6,032 nt of DNA from Verrucomicrobiota bacterium. GTDB lineage: Bacteria; Verrucomicrobiota; Verrucomicrobiia; Opitutales; Opitutaceae. The DNA is taken from contig JAEZDN010000099.1 of assembly GCA_023433275.1 (NCBI GenBank), forward strand, positions 1 through 6,032, written 5' to 3'. The notes under the pieces are model-generated. The model did not search any database. It was given only the letters and a program-made list of their open reading frames with translations, and was not told the DNA's origin. Positions 4,902-6,032 of this stretch are shown in pieces. A program made the position numbers and the translations under genes. Numbering within the stretch: the first letter of the stretch is position 1; the number at the start of each line of letters is the position of its first letter.

Positions 4902-5659
4902 TTCAACTCGAGCCCCACCGGACAATGATCACTGCCCATCACCTCGGGCGAGATCCACGCGCGCTTGAGCGCGGGACGAAGTTTTTCCGCGGCGACGAAG
5001 TAATCGACGCGCCACCCGATGTTCCGCGCCCGGCAGTTCATCATCTGGCTCCACCACGTGTAATGCCCGGGTCCTTTCTCGAACTCCCGGAACGTGTCCA
5101 CAAACCCCTTCGCCAGCACCTTAGAGAAATTCTCGCGCTCCTCATCCGTGAAGCCCGCGTTGCGCCGGTTGGTCTTGGGATTCGTGAGGTCGAGCTCCGT
5201 GTGCGCCACGTTCAGGTCGCCGCAGAAAATCACCGGCTTCCCCTTCTTCTCGAGCTTCTTCAGGAACGCCAGGAAGGCGGGATCCCATTCCTCCGTCCGG
5301 TATTTCAAGCGCGTCAACCCGCGCTGCGAGTTCGGCTGGTACACATTCACCAGGTGAAAATCCTTGAACTCCGCCGTGATCACACGGCCCTCGTCATCGT
5401 GGCCAGGCAACCCGATGCCACACGTCACCTTGAGCGGCGGCACCCGCGTGAAAATCACCGTGCCCGAGTAACCCTTCTTGATCGCCGAATACCAGTGCGG
5501 CGTGTAGCCCGCCACCCACGCGACATGCTGCACGTCGCCGGGATGCGCCTTCGTTTCCTGCAGGCAAATGACATCCGCATCGACCTTCTGCATGTAGTCG
5601 AGAAACCCCTTCTTCAGCACCGCGCGCACGCCATTCACGTTCCAGGAAACCAATTTCAT
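4898..5659 (-). CDS. xth: Exodeoxyribonuclease III
   Basis: A 253-residue AP endonuclease/3'-exonuclease of the ExoIII (xth/exoA) family, acting in base-excision repair on abasic sites and blocked 3' ends. All hallmark motifs are present: MKLVSWNVNG (1-10, Asn7), LQETK (33-37, metal-binding Glu35), NVYQPN (105-110, Tyr107), GDLNVAH (147-153, Asp148 and Asn150), TNRRNAGFTDEER (163-175), YTWW (200-203), WRVDYF (216-221, Asp219) and SDHCPV (243-248, the catalytic Asp-His pair). Length is normal. The frame stays open to 5860, but the protein family begins at MKLVSWN and a GGAG Shine-Dalgarno sequence sits 7 nt before that ATG. First gene of a probable operon, overlapping the SET gene by 4 nt. It is cytosolic. 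Confidence 0.97.
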   Translation of the reverse strand: MKLVSWNVNGVRAVLKKGFLDYMQKVDADVICLQETKAHPGDVQHVAWVAGYTPHWYSAIKKGYSGTVIFTRVPPLKVTCGIGLPGHDDEGRVITAEFKDFHLVNVYQPNSQRGLTRLKYRTEEWDPAFLAFLKKLEKKGKPVIFCGDLNVAHTELDLTNPKTNRRNAGFTDEERENFSKVLAKGFVDTFREFEKGPGHYTWWSQMMNCRARNIGWRVDYFVAAEKLRPALKRAWISPEVMGSDHCPVGLELK

Positions 5660-5666
5660 CCGATCA

Positions 5667-5670
5667 CTCC
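5667..5670 (-). promoter_or_regulatory. Shine-Dalgarno sequence of exodeoxyribonuclease III
   Basis: GGAG on the minus strand lies 7 nt before the ATG at 5659. It settles the start against the long upstream in-frame extension and is the clearest ribosome-binding site in the window; most other genes here lack one. Confidence 0.75.
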
Positions 5671-5721
5671 GCGCAATTCCCGCCACCCCCGCAAATCCTT
5701 TCTGCCCTAACCAATTCTGCA

Positions 5722-5739
5722 GGAGGGGCTCCACGCCCC
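5722..5739 (+). repeat. REP-like hairpin with GGAG foot
   Basis: GGAG (5722-5725) overlaps a perfect 5-bp stem GGGGC (5725-5729) / GCCCC (5735-5739) around the loop TCCAC. The stem is shorter than in the GTAG copies and the loop lacks CTTG. GGAG is the alternative foot known for REP elements, so this may be a different subfamily. Confidence 0.4.
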
Positions 5740-5817
5740 GACCTCGCGCCCCCGAAGCGCCACGCACCACCCCAAAAAAACCAAATCCATACCACCATCC
5801 AGGGACAAAGGCACAAT

Positions 5818-5974
5818 CGCTGACGGTTCCATAATAAGCGGAGATGATTTTGGAGGGCACAAAATATACCCGCCACCGTCATCCTGAGCTGCAGGAGCAA
5901 CCGCTGGCGGTTGCATGGCGAACGGAGATGAACTCCGAAAATGCAAAATTACGACCGCCACCGTCATCCTGAGC
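5818..5974. repeat. Two imperfect tandem copies of about 85 bp
   Basis: Landmarks recur with an offset of 84-85 bp: CGCTGACGGTT near 5818 and CGCTGGCGGTT near 5902; CGGAGATGA at 5839 and 5923; and a perfect 20-bp match (CCGCCACCGTCATCCTGAGC) at 5870-5889 and 5955-5974. The parts between are diverged. The second copy contains a perfect hairpin, GCAACCGC (5897-5904) with GCGGTTGC (5907-5914), of which the first copy keeps a weaker version. This is an interspersed-repeat cluster rather than a gene. Confidence 0.7.
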
Positions 5975-5975
5975 G

Positions 5976-6032
5976 GAGCGAAGGATCCAAGGGAAACGAC
6001 GGACGTGCGCCGACTCCGTGGATCCTTCACTC
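5976..6032. repeat. Inverted repeat cut by the window edge
   Basis: GAAGGATCC (5980-5988) is matched by GGATCCTTC (6020-6028), and the arms extend outward with one mismatch (GAG 5976-5978 with CTC 6030-6032). The left arm continues the second tandem copy (GTCATCCTGAGCGGAGC). The right arm is therefore probably an incomplete inverted copy that carries on past position 6032. Confidence 0.65.

Larger units (their letters stand above)
5660..6032. other. 373-bp non-coding, repeat-bearing region upstream of the operon
   Basis: No real gene is visible. Open frames on the minus strand here are composed of repeat translations. The stretch holds a REP-like hairpin close to the exonuclease start, two tandem copies of about 85 bp, and the start of an inverted repeat at the window edge. 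The operon promoter should lie in or beyond this region. I could not point to -35/-10 boxes. Confidence 0.65.

Noticed and set aside
4868..5710. Plus-strand open frame of 280 codons
   Set aside because: It is the antisense shadow of exodeoxyribonuclease III, which carries every family motif on the minus strand.
5660..5860. N-terminal extension of exodeoxyribonuclease III (67 codons)
   Set aside because: The family starts at MKLVSWN and a Shine-Dalgarno sequence precedes that ATG; the extension translates a repeat hairpin.
5707..6030. Possible small protein of 107 residues on the minus strand
   Set aside because: It is built from repeat sequence (the GSFAPLRMTV and AAQDDGGG segments are translations of the tandem units) and has no start signal or domain.
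5818..6032. CRISPR array suggested by regularly spaced repeats
   Set aside because: There are only two copies of about 85 bp; the short identical block is 20 bp, the intervening parts are themselves similar, and no cas gene is present.

Overview
The window is a high-G+C bacterial chromosomal segment carrying seven protein genes, separated by intergenic DNA that is unusually rich in palindromes and interspersed repeats. No rRNA, tRNA, CRISPR array, integrase or transposase gene is visible. Several traits fit a member of Verrucomicrobiota, perhaps near Opitutaceae: secreted SYLF-domain and Spy/CpxP-like proteins, a SET-domain methyltransferase, a secreted planctomycete/verrucomicrobial-type esterase, weak Shine-Dalgarno signals at most starts, and the style of the intergenic repeats. 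This placement is inference, not proof.

Layout from left to right. (1) 182-607 on the minus strand encodes a small secreted Spy/CpxP-like protein and is followed by a clear intrinsic terminator at 100-140. (2) Divergent from it, 763-1137 on the plus strand encodes a small cytosolic zincin-like metallopeptidase. (3) 1138-1690 is non-coding and holds a GTAG-footed hairpin, a 148-bp element with inverted-repeat ends, and a perfect 17-bp palindrome just upstream of the next gene. (4) 1691-2377 on the plus strand encodes a secreted SYLF/Ysc84 protein with its own terminator. (5) 2579-3073 on the minus strand encodes a stand-alone CinA C-terminal domain with an altered active-site loop. It is flanked by REP-like hairpins on both sides. 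(6) 5659-3426 on the minus strand is a probable three-gene operon: exodeoxyribonuclease III, then a SET-domain lysine methyltransferase overlapping it by an ATGA, then a secreted alpha/beta-hydrolase. (7) 5660-6032 is non-coding, with a REP-like hairpin, two imperfect tandem copies of about 85 bp, and an inverted repeat cut by the window edge.

The genes do not form one obvious pathway. Exodeoxyribonuclease III (base-excision repair) and the CinA-type protein (pyridine nucleotide salvage or damage response) could both belong to genome maintenance. Spy-like, SYLF and the esterase are envelope or periplasmic proteins. I see no convincing novel defence or mobile system. The best candidates for something under-described are the dispersed hairpin family (GTAG-type foot, mostly a CTTG loop, covarying arms), which predicts a RAYT-type transposase elsewhere in the genome, and the translational coupling of a DNA-repair nuclease to a SET methyltransferase.
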